Source: JBCBWG01 sp964579305 (lineage in GTDB: Bacteria > Pseudomonadota > Alphaproteobacteria > Rhizobiales > Hyphomicrobiaceae). Taken from it: a stretch of 8,474 nt of DNA. The position numbers and the translations under genes are program-made. The stretch lies in the NCBI GenBank assembly GCA_964579305.1, contig CAZOGY010000142.1, forward strand, positions 1 to 8,474. The letters run 5' to 3'. Positions 1 to 5,496 of this stretch are shown here, piece after piece (the stretch's first letter is position 1; each line of letters begins with the position of its first letter). Under the pieces are notes generated by a model. That model was not told the origin of the DNA and made no database searches. It worked only from the letters and a program-made list of their open reading frames with translations.

Positions 1-39
1 AGGCTGCCGGCGTGATCCGGCGCGCCAAAGATAGGTCGC

Positions 40-804
40 TCAAGCCGGCAGGCCGACCCGGGCCCGCCCTTCAGGTGATTTGAGCGAGAAATCCTGGCCG
101 GCCAAGTCACCGGCCGCCTCTGTGCAAAGCCACGCGACAGCCTGCGCAGCCCACGCCGGCGGGATATGCACCGAAGGATCAAGCTGGCTGACAGGATTGA
201 TGCCTGACGCCTTGATCTGGACCTGCATTTCCGTCGCAACCGTCCCCGGGCTCAATCCGACAACACGGATGCCGCGGTCGCCCAGTTCCTTGTCGGCGCA
301 GCGGGTTAGCGACAACACAGCAGCTTTGGTTGCACAGTAGTGGCTCCAGCCTTCCAACGCGCTGGTTGCGGCGCCTGACGAGATGTTGACGATGACGCCG
401 CTCCCCTGGGCTTCCATGATCGGAACGGCCGCGCGCAAGCCGTGATAGACGCCGTTGAGGTTGATCGCGACGACCTGGGTCCAGGCGGCCGGATCGCTGT
501 CGGCGAGCCGCGCGATCGGCTCGATGACACCAGCGTTGTTCACAAGGATATCAAGCCCGCCGTAGGTGTCGACGGCGGCCTGGACTACGCTTGCGACCTC
601 TGAATAGTTGGCAACATCGCACGCGACTGCGGTTGCGGCCCCGCCCTGGTTTTTGATCTGTGACACCACGCTCTCCAGTGCCGATACCGAGCGTGCCGCA
701 GCGATCACACGCACGCCATGCTGGGCCAATGTCTTGGCGATCTCCGCACCAATTCCGCGGCTCGCCCCTGTGACGACGGCGGTTTTTCCCTGAAGCTCAT
801 GCAT
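40..804 (-). CDS. SDR family NAD(P)-dependent oxidoreductase
   Basis: A classical short-chain dehydrogenase of 254 residues, the usual length for the family, probably cytoplasmic and acting on a carbonyl or alcohol substrate that the sequence does not reveal. The Rossmann cofactor motif TGASRGIG is at residues 12-19, the NNAG motif at 89-92, the structural Asn at 115, and the catalytic Ser143, Tyr156 and Lys160 (YCATK). Arg16 and Arg38 at the end of strand 2 suggest NADPH over NADH (inference). The reading frame is open much further upstream, but the start at 804 is chosen because AAGGAG lies 9 nt before it and the SDR fold begins directly (MHELQGKTAVVTG). The start overlaps the stop of the azoreductase gene by 8 nt (ATGCATGA), so the two genes are very likely co-transcribed and translationally coupled. 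The C-terminal tail (about residues 235-254) is not diagnostic. Confidence 0.93.
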   Translation of the reverse strand: MHELQGKTAVVTGASRGIGAEIAKTLAQHGVRVIAAARSVSALESVVSQIKNQGGAATAVACDVANYSEVASVVQAAVDTYGGLDILVNNAGVIEPIARLADSDPAAWTQVVAINLNGVYHGLRAAVPIMEAQGSGVIVNISSGAATSALEGWSHYCATKAAVLSLTRCADKELGDRGIRVVGLSPGTVATEMQVQIKASGINPVSQLDPSVHIPPAWAAQAVAWLCTEAAGDLAGQDFSLKSPEGRARVGLPA

Positions 805-1441
805 TGGCTCGATCTCCTTGATTGGCTTGGAAGAGCGCTTCGGCGCTTCGGCGCGCCTCATCGGCCGACAGCGCGCGGCTTTGTGGATCGCCGTTGGTTG
901 CTTCGACCGCGATGACATGGACCGTATCGATCCCAATGAACCGCAGGACGAATTCCAAGTAGGGCTGCATGAAGTCGCCGCGTGCAAGCGGGCCACCGGC
1001 GAGATAGCCACCCGCTCCGTAGGCGCACGCAACATAAGCGCACGAGGTGTTGGCAAGCCCGCTGAAGCGGCCGCTCTCGTAATTGAAGGTATGGCCGACG
1101 CGCACAACCTGATCGATCCAAGCCTTCAGGGCGGCCGGGACGCCAAAATTATAGAGTGGCACGGTGACCAGCAGCTCATCGGCGCGCTGGAGTTCGGCGA
1201 TCAGGTGATCAGACAACGCGGTCGCCTCTTTTTGCGCCCGCGTCAACTGCGCCTGCGGCGTAAAAAAGCCTTCAATCGTCGTCTGATCGATCAGCGCAAC
1301 CGGTTCACGCGCCAGATCGCGCGTCACGACGGTGCCAGCCGGGTTTTGATTTCGCCAAAGGCGTTCGATGTCATCACCGAGAGCGCGTGAGTGCGAGCCG
1401 TGTCCGCGCGCGCTTGAGTCGATGCGAAGCAGTGTGCGCAT
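797..1441 (-). CDS. azoR: FMN-dependent NADH-azoreductase / quinone reductase
   Basis: A flavodoxin-fold enzyme of 214 residues, close to the roughly 200 of AzoR/AcpD proteins. The family uses FMN and NAD(P)H for two-electron reduction of quinones and, in assays, azo dyes; in the cell it is usually viewed as a quinone-stress enzyme. The N-terminal phosphate-binding loop reads IDSSARGHGSHSR (7-19), and the FMN-contacting PLYNFGVPAALKAWID stretch is at 95-110. The frame runs open to about 1519, but the start at 1441 has AGGAGG 5 nt upstream (1447-1452 on the plus strand) and begins with the expected MRTLLRIDSS. It is the first gene of a two-gene operon with the SDR and is divergent from the LysR regulator, a layout typical of LysR control of the neighbouring operon. 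Physiological substrate unknown. Confidence 0.92.
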   Translation of the reverse strand: MRTLLRIDSSARGHGSHSRALGDDIERLWRNQNPAGTVVTRDLAREPVALIDQTTIEGFFTPQAQLTRAQKEATALSDHLIAELQRADELLVTVPLYNFGVPAALKAWIDQVVRVGHTFNYESGRFSGLANTSCAYVACAYGAGGYLAGGPLARGDFMQPYLEFVLRFIGIDTVHVIAVEATNGDPQSRALSADEARRSAEALFQANQGDRANA

Positions 1442-1480
1442 AGGAACCTCCTGTTGGATGAGGTCCATTTTGAAAGTTGC

Positions 1481-1499
1481 CGGATTGGCGTTAAATCCG
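1481..1499. promoter_or_regulatory. Candidate LysR operator dyad in divergent promoter region
   Basis: The 93-bp gap between the divergent azoR (start 1441) and lysR (start 1535) genes holds a perfect inverted repeat, CGGATT, 7-nt spacer (GGCGTTA), AATCCG. LysR regulators normally bind such dyads between themselves and the genes they control. The spacing does not match the textbook T-N11-A box exactly, so assignment to this regulator is inferred from position. Confidence 0.45.
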
Positions 1500-1534
1500 A
1501 CGCTGTGCAGGAGTTTCATGCGAGTTGCGCATCA

Positions 1535-2434
1535 ATGGATATGGACACCGCCCGCCTGGTTCTTGAGGTCGCGCGCCTTGGCAGTTTCGCTGCGGTGGCC
1601 CGCCAGAGGGATCTTGATCCATCAACCGTCTCGCGCGCGGTTGCCTTGGCCGAGCAGGGCATTGGCGTACGGCTATTCCAGCGCACCACGCGGCGGCTTT
1701 CACTGACGCAAGCCGGCGAGATGTTCGTCGGGCGCATGGGCGCCGTCGTTGAGGAGTATGATCGCACGCTCGAAGCAACGTGTAACGCGGCGTCGGGCGC
1801 TGCTGGAACGCTGAGGATGACCGCATCCGTTGCGTTCGGTCAGCATTGTCTGACGCCGCTCATGCCCGAGTTTCGCGCGGCTTATCCAGGCATTGCGCTG
1901 GAGCTGCGTTGGACAGACGCTAACATCGACCTTGTTGACGAGCGCATCGATCTGGCGGTGCGATTGGCGCCGTCGGTGCGCGGAGATTTGATCTGCACAA
2001 AACTCAAGCCGACGCGCTATCGGGCTTGTGCAAGCAATGGCTATCTGTCGCGAACCAGCAAGCATCTTTCAGCCCCGCAAGATTTGGCAGAGCACGATAC
2101 TTTGCGCTTTGATTTGTCAGGGTTTCGCGACCGTTGGATCTTCAAGAGTGCGGATGGCGCGACCTGCGAAGTGCCCGTGTTCGGCGCGATCATGAGTACC
2201 AGTGCGCTGGCCTTGCGCGATCTCGCGCTGGCGGGTCTCGGCGTGGCGCTTCTGGCCGACTGGCTGGTGGAGGAAGACCTCGCTGCGGGCACACTCATTG
2301 ACCTGTTTCCCGAACATGAGGTCACGGCGACGTCGTTTGAAACAGCAGCTTGGCTCTTGTACCCCAGCCGCTCGTTTCTCCCCCACAAGGTCCGGTTGAT
2401 GATCGACTTTCTGAAGGTGCGACTTGCAGACTGA
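1535..2434 (+). CDS. LysR family transcriptional regulator
   Basis: A LysR-type regulator of 299 residues, full length for the family. The N-terminal winged helix-turn-helix spans about residues 1-60 (LVLEVARLGSFAAVARQRDL, then PSTVSRAVALAEQ, then RLFQRTTRRLSLTQAG). A periplasmic-binding-protein-like effector domain follows from about residue 90 to the end, resembling the CrgA-like subgroup. The reading frame is open back to 1454, but the upstream residues do not look like LysR sequence and the HTH domain begins right after 1535; an ATG at 1541 is an equal alternative. No Shine-Dalgarno sequence is well placed for either ATG. The AGGAG at 1509-1513 instead sits 4 nt ahead of an out-of-frame ATG at 1518. 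The divergent position predicts control of azoR-SDR in response to a small ligand, probably a quinone or electrophile (inference). Confidence 0.93.
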   Translation: MDMDTARLVLEVARLGSFAAVARQRDLDPSTVSRAVALAEQGIGVRLFQRTTRRLSLTQAGEMFVGRMGAVVEEYDRTLEATCNAASGAAGTLRMTASVAFGQHCLTPLMPEFRAAYPGIALELRWTDANIDLVDERIDLAVRLAPSVRGDLICTKLKPTRYRACASNGYLSRTSKHLSAPQDLAEHDTLRFDLSGFRDRWIFKSADGATCEVPVFGAIMSTSALALRDLALAGLGVALLADWLVEEDLAAGTLIDLFPEHEVTATSFETAAWLLYPSRSFLPHKVRLMIDFLKVRLAD

Positions 2435-2439
2435 GGTCA

Positions 2440-2452
2440 ATGCAGGCTGCAT
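2440..2452. repeat. Small perfect palindrome in lysR-VOC gap
   Basis: ATGCA, 3-nt loop GGC, TGCAT, six bases after the lysR stop codon. The stem is short and AT-containing with no T run behind it, so it is a poor terminator; it may be an operator for the VOC gene or chance. The rest of the 82-bp gap (2435-2516) shows nothing else clear apart from the VOC ribosome binding site. Confidence 0.25.
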
Positions 2453-2502
2453 AGGGCTGAACGGCGTCTGCAACAGGTTGTGCGGCAAGCGCGGCCGATA
2501 AC

Positions 2503-2508
2503 AGGAGG
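2503..2508 (+). promoter_or_regulatory. Ribosome binding site deciding the VOC gene start
   Basis: AGGAGG lies only 2 nt before the ATG at 2511 but 8 nt before the ATG at 2517, so the second ATG is the likely true start and the protein begins MQLKLHHINL. Confidence 0.7.
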
Positions 2509-2516
2509 GAATGCTC

Positions 2517-2936
2517 ATGCAATTAAAGCTGCACCACATCAACCTATCGACCAACGACGTCTCGGGCTTGGCGCAGTTCTACAAAGAGGTGATGCAACTC
2601 GGCAGCGAGCAGCAGTTCGCCGACAACCGCGTGAAAAATGAAGGCTATGCCGGCAATGTGGCTTTCCTCACGGACGGTGAGACCCATTTCCATATCGCTG
2701 AGAAAGATTTGGAAATCGGTTTTCGCACCGGCATGGGCTTGAACCCCGTAGAGAGGGGCCATATTGCATTCCGCACCGACGACATTGCGACCTTCAAAGC
2801 CCGCCTAGAAGAGCGCGGCATTAAATACGCCGACATGGGCGATTGGGCTATGAAAGGCTGGCAACAGATTTTCTTTTATGACCCGGACGGCAATATCGTG
2901 GAAGTCCATCAAGTCGACGAAGGCGCAATGGGCTAG
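2517..2936 (+). CDS. VOC family (glyoxalase/dioxygenase-fold) metalloprotein
   Basis: A single-module vicinal-oxygen-chelate protein of 139 residues, about the usual 120-140. Two beta-alpha-beta-beta-beta halves are visible: residues 3-62 (LKLHHINLST to HFHIAEK) and 80-132 (GHIAFRTDDI to FYDPDGNIVEVHQ). The metal-ligand positions of the family appear filled: His7 (or His6), His59 in place of the second acid, His82 and Glu129. The DPDGNIVEV signature is typical of glyoxalase I, fosfomycin-resistance and extradiol-dioxygenase relatives, so the reaction cannot be assigned; detoxification of an electrophile by glutathione addition or isomerisation fits the neighbours but is a guess. It follows lysR on the same strand after 82 bp and may share its transcript. 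The TAG stop codon is part of the CTAGTGT end of a palindromic repeat. Confidence 0.88.
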   Translation: MQLKLHHINLSTNDVSGLAQFYKEVMQLGSEQQFADNRVKNEGYAGNVAFLTDGETHFHIAEKDLEIGFRTGMGLNPVERGHIAFRTDDIATFKARLEERGIKYADMGDWAMKGWQQIFFYDPDGNIVEVHQVDEGAMG

Positions 2937-3009
2937 TGTCCCGTTTCGTATATTTGCCACCAGCCGACCGAGAGTTCAGTGCAAATACCTGAGGCATAAG
3001 GAACACGAG
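2933..3009. repeat. Imperfect inverted repeat, first palindrome of the nest
   Basis: The left end CTAGTGTCCC (2933-2942) pairs imperfectly with the right end GGAACACGAG (3000-3009). Inside, TATTTGC (2951-2957) pairs perfectly with GCAAATA (2981-2987). The element begins inside the VOC stop codon. Its first 14 bases match 12 of the first 14 bases of the next palindrome at 3023, which suggests a common family of elements. Confidence 0.5.
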
Positions 3010-3022
3010 CAAGTCTACGGTT

Positions 3023-3101
3023 CTAGTGTTGCGTTTGACATTTGGGTTTGCGCGCCGACCTCGTTGCAACCTGGAGGCAAACGTCAATGACGCAACACTA
3101 G
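3023..3101. repeat. Inverted repeat with perfect 12-bp ends
   Basis: CTAGTGTTGCGT (3023-3034) is the exact reverse complement of ACGCAACACTAG (3090-3101). The similarity continues inward with small gaps (TTGACATTT and GGGTTTGC on the left against GGCAAACGTCAAT on the right), giving an imperfect stem of about 25 bp around a loop of about 30 bp. No reading frame of note is inside. Size and form fit a small non-coding mobile (MITE-like) or palindromic intergenic element; no target-site duplication is evident because its right end abuts the next palindrome. Confidence 0.65.
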
Positions 3102-3160
3102 AGCAATATCCGATCTTACGGAGTCGCTCTGAGACTCACGGATCGGATGCGATTGCTCTA
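3099..3160. repeat. Inverted repeat sharing its edge with the previous one
   Basis: TAGAGCAAT (3099-3107) is the exact reverse complement of ATTGCTCTA (3152-3160). A 3-nt bulge further in, ATCCGATC pairs with GATCGGAT, and the centre folds again (GAGTC against GACTC). The whole 62-bp stretch is one long imperfect hairpin. Its left end overlaps the right end of the preceding palindrome at the shared TAG. Intergenic palindromes of similar size beginning TAGAGCA are, from general knowledge, common in Hyphomicrobiales genomes. Confidence 0.65.
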
Positions 3161-3234
3161 TTGCCAAAATGAGAGCGCATCATCCGGTGCTGGTTCAATA
3201 GCCCGAACGGCAAGATGCGGCGACCATCAAACTT

Positions 3235-3279
3235 CGAGATCAACGCCGACGGACGGGCGCCAACCTAAAAATGATCTCG
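3235..3279. repeat. 8-bp inverted repeat with 29-nt spacer
   Basis: CGAGATCA (3235-3242) and TGATCTCG (3272-3279) are perfect reverse complements. The loop is too long for a terminator. It may be a further, more decayed member of the palindrome nest or a looped operator. Chance is possible for an 8-bp pair. Confidence 0.35.
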
Positions 3280-3310
3280 TGCACGCGCCAAACGAGGCCT
3301 ATTTCGCGAA

Positions 3311-3334
3311 CGGCCCAGGGCACTGCCCGGGCCG
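3311..3334. terminator. Strong GC hairpin, possible terminator
   Basis: CGGCCC, A, GGGCA, C, TGCCC, G, GGGCCG forms a stem of 11 pairs with one internal mismatch and a tiny loop. On the plus strand it is followed by CCTATTTT, a weak T tract, and lies downstream of the VOC gene. On the minus strand it is about 80 nt beyond the hydroquinone reductase stop but has no T run. It could stop convergent transcription from either side; direction uncertain. Confidence 0.4.
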
Positions 3335-3370
3335 CCTATTTTGAAAGCCTGACGAGACTATTGTAAGACT

Positions 3371-3388
3371 GCGGGTCCCCAGTCCCGC
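3371..3388 (-). terminator. Weak hairpin behind hydroquinone reductase gene
   Basis: GCGGG (3371-3375) pairs with CCCGC (3384-3388), 28 nt after the minus-strand stop codon at 3416. No T run follows on the minus strand, so if it ends transcription it probably needs help from Rho. Confidence 0.25.
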
Positions 3389-3415
3389 CGGCGAGGGCGT
3401 TGACAGTGTCAGTGT

Positions 3416-4384
3416 CTAACCGCGTCCATGCGGTGCACGCCAATCCATTGTCGGCATCTGAGCGACGATGCCCGTCGGGTTCACGTCTTCGTGGCTTGTA
3501 TAATAGTGCTGGCGGATATGGTCGAAATTGATCGTTTCGCTTACGCCGGGCAATTGGAAAAGCTCGCGCGCCAATCCCCACATGGCTGGATATTCAATCA
3601 AGCGCTTGCGGCTGCATTTGAAGTGAACGTGATAGACAGGGTCGAATCGAACCAACGTGGTGAAAAGCCGGATATCGGCCTCGGTCAGTTGCTCGCCTGC
3701 CAGATAACGCTGTCGCGCCAGACGATCCTCGACCGCGTCCAGTTCTGCAAATAATGCGTCGGCGGCATGGTCATAGGCGGATTGAGTTGTGGCGAAACCG
3801 CATTTGTAGACGCCGTTGTTGATCGCATCATACACGCGTGCATTCACGCTATCGATTTGCGGGCGCAGGTCTTCTGGATAATAGTCTCCTGGCTTCGCCC
3901 CGACCTCGTCAAACGCCGTGTTGAACATGCGAATGATTTCAGCGGATTCGTTATTGACGATCGTATTTTCTTGTTTGTCCCAAAGCACCGGCACCGTGAC
4001 TTTGCCCGTATAATCCGGGTTGGCGGCGGTATAGACCTGATGCAAATAATCGGCGTTACAGTTGGGGTCTGAGATCACGCCAGGGCCGCTTTGGAATGTC
4101 CAGCCTTGGTCACCCATGTGCCAGTGGACGACAGAAAGCCCGATCATGTCGTCAAGCCCTTTGAGCTTGCGCAGGATCAGCGCGCGGTGCGCCCACGGAC
4201 AGGCCAACGAAACGTAAAGGTGATAGCGTCCGGGTTCTGCCTTAAAGCCGGCCTCGCCGGTCGGACCGGCAGCACCGTCGGCCGTCACCCAACTGCGAAA
4301 ACGGCTGTCCTCGCGTTGGAAATTGCCACTGTCGTCCCTCGGCTGGGGTTTTGTGTGCCAGGTCCCGTTAATCAGCCGGCCCAT
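3416..4384 (-). CDS. S-glutathionyl-(chloro)hydroquinone reductase, GST superfamily
   Basis: A glutathione S-transferase-fold enzyme of 322 residues, the length of the YqjG/PcpF (Xi-class) family, which removes glutathione from glutathionyl-hydroquinones and so salvages quinones that have reacted with glutathione. The N-terminus MGRLINGTW is typical, followed by RYHLYVSLACPWAHRALI with the catalytic Cys62 in the CPWA motif. The thioredoxin-like domain includes TVPVLWDK and NNESAEIIRMFN, and the all-helical domain carries LAGEQLTEADIRLFTTLVRFDPVY. Cytoplasmic, glutathione-dependent. The frame extends 11 codons upstream, but 4384 is chosen because AGGGAG is 9 nt before it and the family begins there. 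An intrinsic terminator lies 75 nt upstream, so it probably has its own promoter; TTGACG on the minus strand beside that terminator could be its -35 box, without a clear -10. Function fits the quinone-related azoreductase. Confidence 0.95.
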   Translation of the reverse strand: MGRLINGTWHTKPQPRDDSGNFQREDSRFRSWVTADGAAGPTGEAGFKAEPGRYHLYVSLACPWAHRALILRKLKGLDDMIGLSVVHWHMGDQGWTFQSGPGVISDPNCNADYLHQVYTAANPDYTGKVTVPVLWDKQENTIVNNESAEIIRMFNTAFDEVGAKPGDYYPEDLRPQIDSVNARVYDAINNGVYKCGFATTQSAYDHAADALFAELDAVEDRLARQRYLAGEQLTEADIRLFTTLVRFDPVYHVHFKCSRKRLIEYPAMWGLARELFQLPGVSETINFDHIRQHYYTSHEDVNPTGIVAQMPTMDWRAPHGRG

Positions 4385-4458
4385 GGTCGCGGTCTCCCTG
4401 TGGTTGCACTTGGGCAACGCAGGCAGGCCGGTGGCGGTTTCCTGAACAGTCCGTCAAC

Positions 4459-4484
4459 AAAAAAGCCAGCGAAGTACCACTGGC
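4459..4484 (-). terminator. Intrinsic (Rho-independent) terminator
   Basis: Read on the minus strand, GCCAGTG, loop GTACTT, CGCTGGC forms a 7-bp stem with one G-U pair, followed immediately by six T and then GTTG. It is the best terminator in the window. It stands 340 nt beyond the soxD stop and 75 nt before the hydroquinone reductase start, so it should end the soxCD transcript after it has passed through the hairpin array. Confidence 0.75.
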
Positions 4485-4514
4485 GTCGACCCATTTGCCC
4501 GTGCGGGCGCTCAG

Positions 4515-4790
4515 CCCAACGGCGGTGTTCCGCCGTTGGCAACAAAAGTGTCGGCGGTGTTCCGCCGTTNNNNNNNNNNNNNNNNNNNNNNNNNNNNNNN
4601 NNNNNNNNNNNNNNNNNNNNNNNNNNNNNNNNNNNNNNNNNNNNNNNNNNNNNNNNNNNNNNNNNNNNNCCCAACGGCGGTGTTCCGCCGTTGGCAACAA
4701 AAGTGTCGGCGGTGTTCCGCCGTTGGCAACAAAAGTGCCGGCGGTGTTCCGCCGTTGGTAACAAAAGTGCCGGCGGTGTTCCGCCGTTGG
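4515..4790. repeat. Tandem 32-bp hairpin repeat array, interrupted by assembly gap
   Basis: Each unit is a 16-bp perfect palindrome with loop TGTT (CGGCGG, TGTT, CCGCCG) plus a 16-bp linker TTGGCAACAAAAGTG(T/C). Hairpin cores begin at 4520, 4552, 4675, 4707, 4739 and 4771, always 32 bp apart within each side of the gap. Linkers vary only at GGCAAC/GGTAAC and GTGT/GTGC. The first core on each side of the gap has CCAA before it, extending that stem to 10 bp. On the minus strand (the soxCD sense strand) every hairpin is followed by a CACTTTTGTT tract, so each unit resembles a weak terminator. Linkers are invariant, so this is not a CRISPR array. Copy number is unknown because of the N run. It lies between soxD and the intrinsic terminator. 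Confidence 0.9.
4570..4669. other. Assembly gap of 100 N inside the repeat array
   Basis: Exactly 100 undetermined bases, a conventional gap size. The 55 bases before the gap (4515-4569) are identical to the 55 bases after it (4670-4724), as expected when two de Bruijn graph contigs sharing a 55-base k-mer are scaffolded. The real distance may be zero or several repeat units. Confidence 0.9.
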
Positions 4791-4823
4791 CCGGGAAAGC
4801 AAAGATGCGCGCACAGAGCCCGA

Positions 4824-5495
4824 TTAGTCGAGGCTGCCCGTCGGCTGCTCTTCGCCCTCTTTCGGGGTGACATCGAGGATGCGGGCGCGCATCGTGATCT
4901 TCACGTCGGCTTTACAGTCCTTCATGCAGGGCTTGCCCGCCTTCAAGGTCTTCGTATCGGGCCGTGCATCCTCAATGAAGTTCTTCTCATTCGGCATCCG
5001 GATCGTCGTGAAGTTCTTGTTTGAAAGAACAAAGTCCGGATCTTCGATGATGTTGTTCATGTTCAGGATGTAGGCGATGATCGAGTACACCTCATCGGGC
5101 TGAAGCGACTGGGCATCACCGTACGGCATCGCGCGATAGATGTAGTCATAAGCCGTCGACAAGTATGGCCAATACGAGCCCACGGTCTTGACCGGGTCTT
5201 CCGACTTCAGCGTATCTACGCCGCCGGCAAGCACCGGCCAACGGTCAACGCCCTCGGCAAAGTCGCCATGGCAAGACGCGCATTTCTCAGCGAAGATTTC
5301 CTCGCCTTTCGCAGCCGTGCCCTGACCAGCCGGCAGGCCCTGGCCATCAGGACGCACATCGATGTCCCAGGCTTTGACTTCGGCTTGCGTGGCAGCTCGG
5401 CCAATCCCGAACTTTTTTGTTTCAGCCGACGCCATGGGCGCTGCCAGAAGGGCAGCCGCGCTCAGCGTGGCAATGACGGTCGTGATCGTTTTCAT
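4824..5495 (-). CDS. soxD: SoxD, c-type cytochrome subunit of Sox sulfane/sulfite dehydrogenase
   Basis: Periplasmic electron-accepting partner of SoxC. In the thiosulfate-oxidising Sox system, Sox(CD)2 oxidises the sulfane sulfur carried on SoxYZ and passes six electrons to the respiratory chain. The product has 223 residues. A Sec signal peptide covers 1-24 (MKTITT to MASA, cleavage before ETKK). One haem c site is CASCH at 72-76, and Met123 in YRAMPYG is the likely sixth ligand. SoxD of Paracoccus is known as a longer dihaem protein; here only the first haem domain is present and the tail has CMKDC (190-194), which is not a haem motif. The start at 5495 is one base after the soxC stop (TGACATG), with GAGG 9 nt upstream, so it is coupled to soxC. 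It is the last gene before the hairpin array. Family call sure; the shortness is real as far as the sequence shows. Confidence 0.92.
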   Translation of the reverse strand: MKTITTVIATLSAAALLAAPMASAETKKFGIGRAATQAEVKAWDIDVRPDGQGLPAGQGTAAKGEEIFAEKCASCHGDFAEGVDRWPVLAGGVDTLKSEDPVKTVGSYWPYLSTAYDYIYRAMPYGDAQSLQPDEVYSIIAYILNMNNIIEDPDFVLSNKNFTTIRMPNEKNFIEDARPDTKTLKAGKPCMKDCKADVKITMRARILDVTPKEGEEQPTGSLD

Positions 5496-5496
5496 G

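Larger units (their letters stand above)
3161..3415. other. Non-coding intergenic stretch with scattered dyads
   Basis: No convincing gene is visible on either strand. Short open frames here have no family-like sequence and no good ribosome binding site. Apart from the listed dyads and hairpins there is a short GACAC/GTGTC-rich palindromic stretch just after the hydroquinone reductase stop (3402-3416). Confidence 0.6.

Noticed and set aside
818..1390. 190-codon open frame antisense to azoR
   Set aside because: Shadow of the azoreductase, which has a good ribosome binding site and family motifs.
3147..3344. 65-codon open frame in the palindrome-rich gap
   Set aside because: It begins inside a palindrome arm, ends at a terminator-like hairpin, has no ribosome binding site and no recognisable sequence.
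4515..4790. CRISPR-like array (palindromic repeats at regular spacing)
   Set aside because: The sequences between palindromes are the same linker each time, the period is only 32 bp, and no cas gene is near. It is a simple tandem repeat.
4495..4873. Open frames through the repeat array on both strands, giving repetitive Arg/Cys-rich or Gly/Pro-rich peptides
   Set aside because: They are translations of the 32-bp repeat, which stays open in several frames at once, and they run across the N gap. No start signal or family resemblance.
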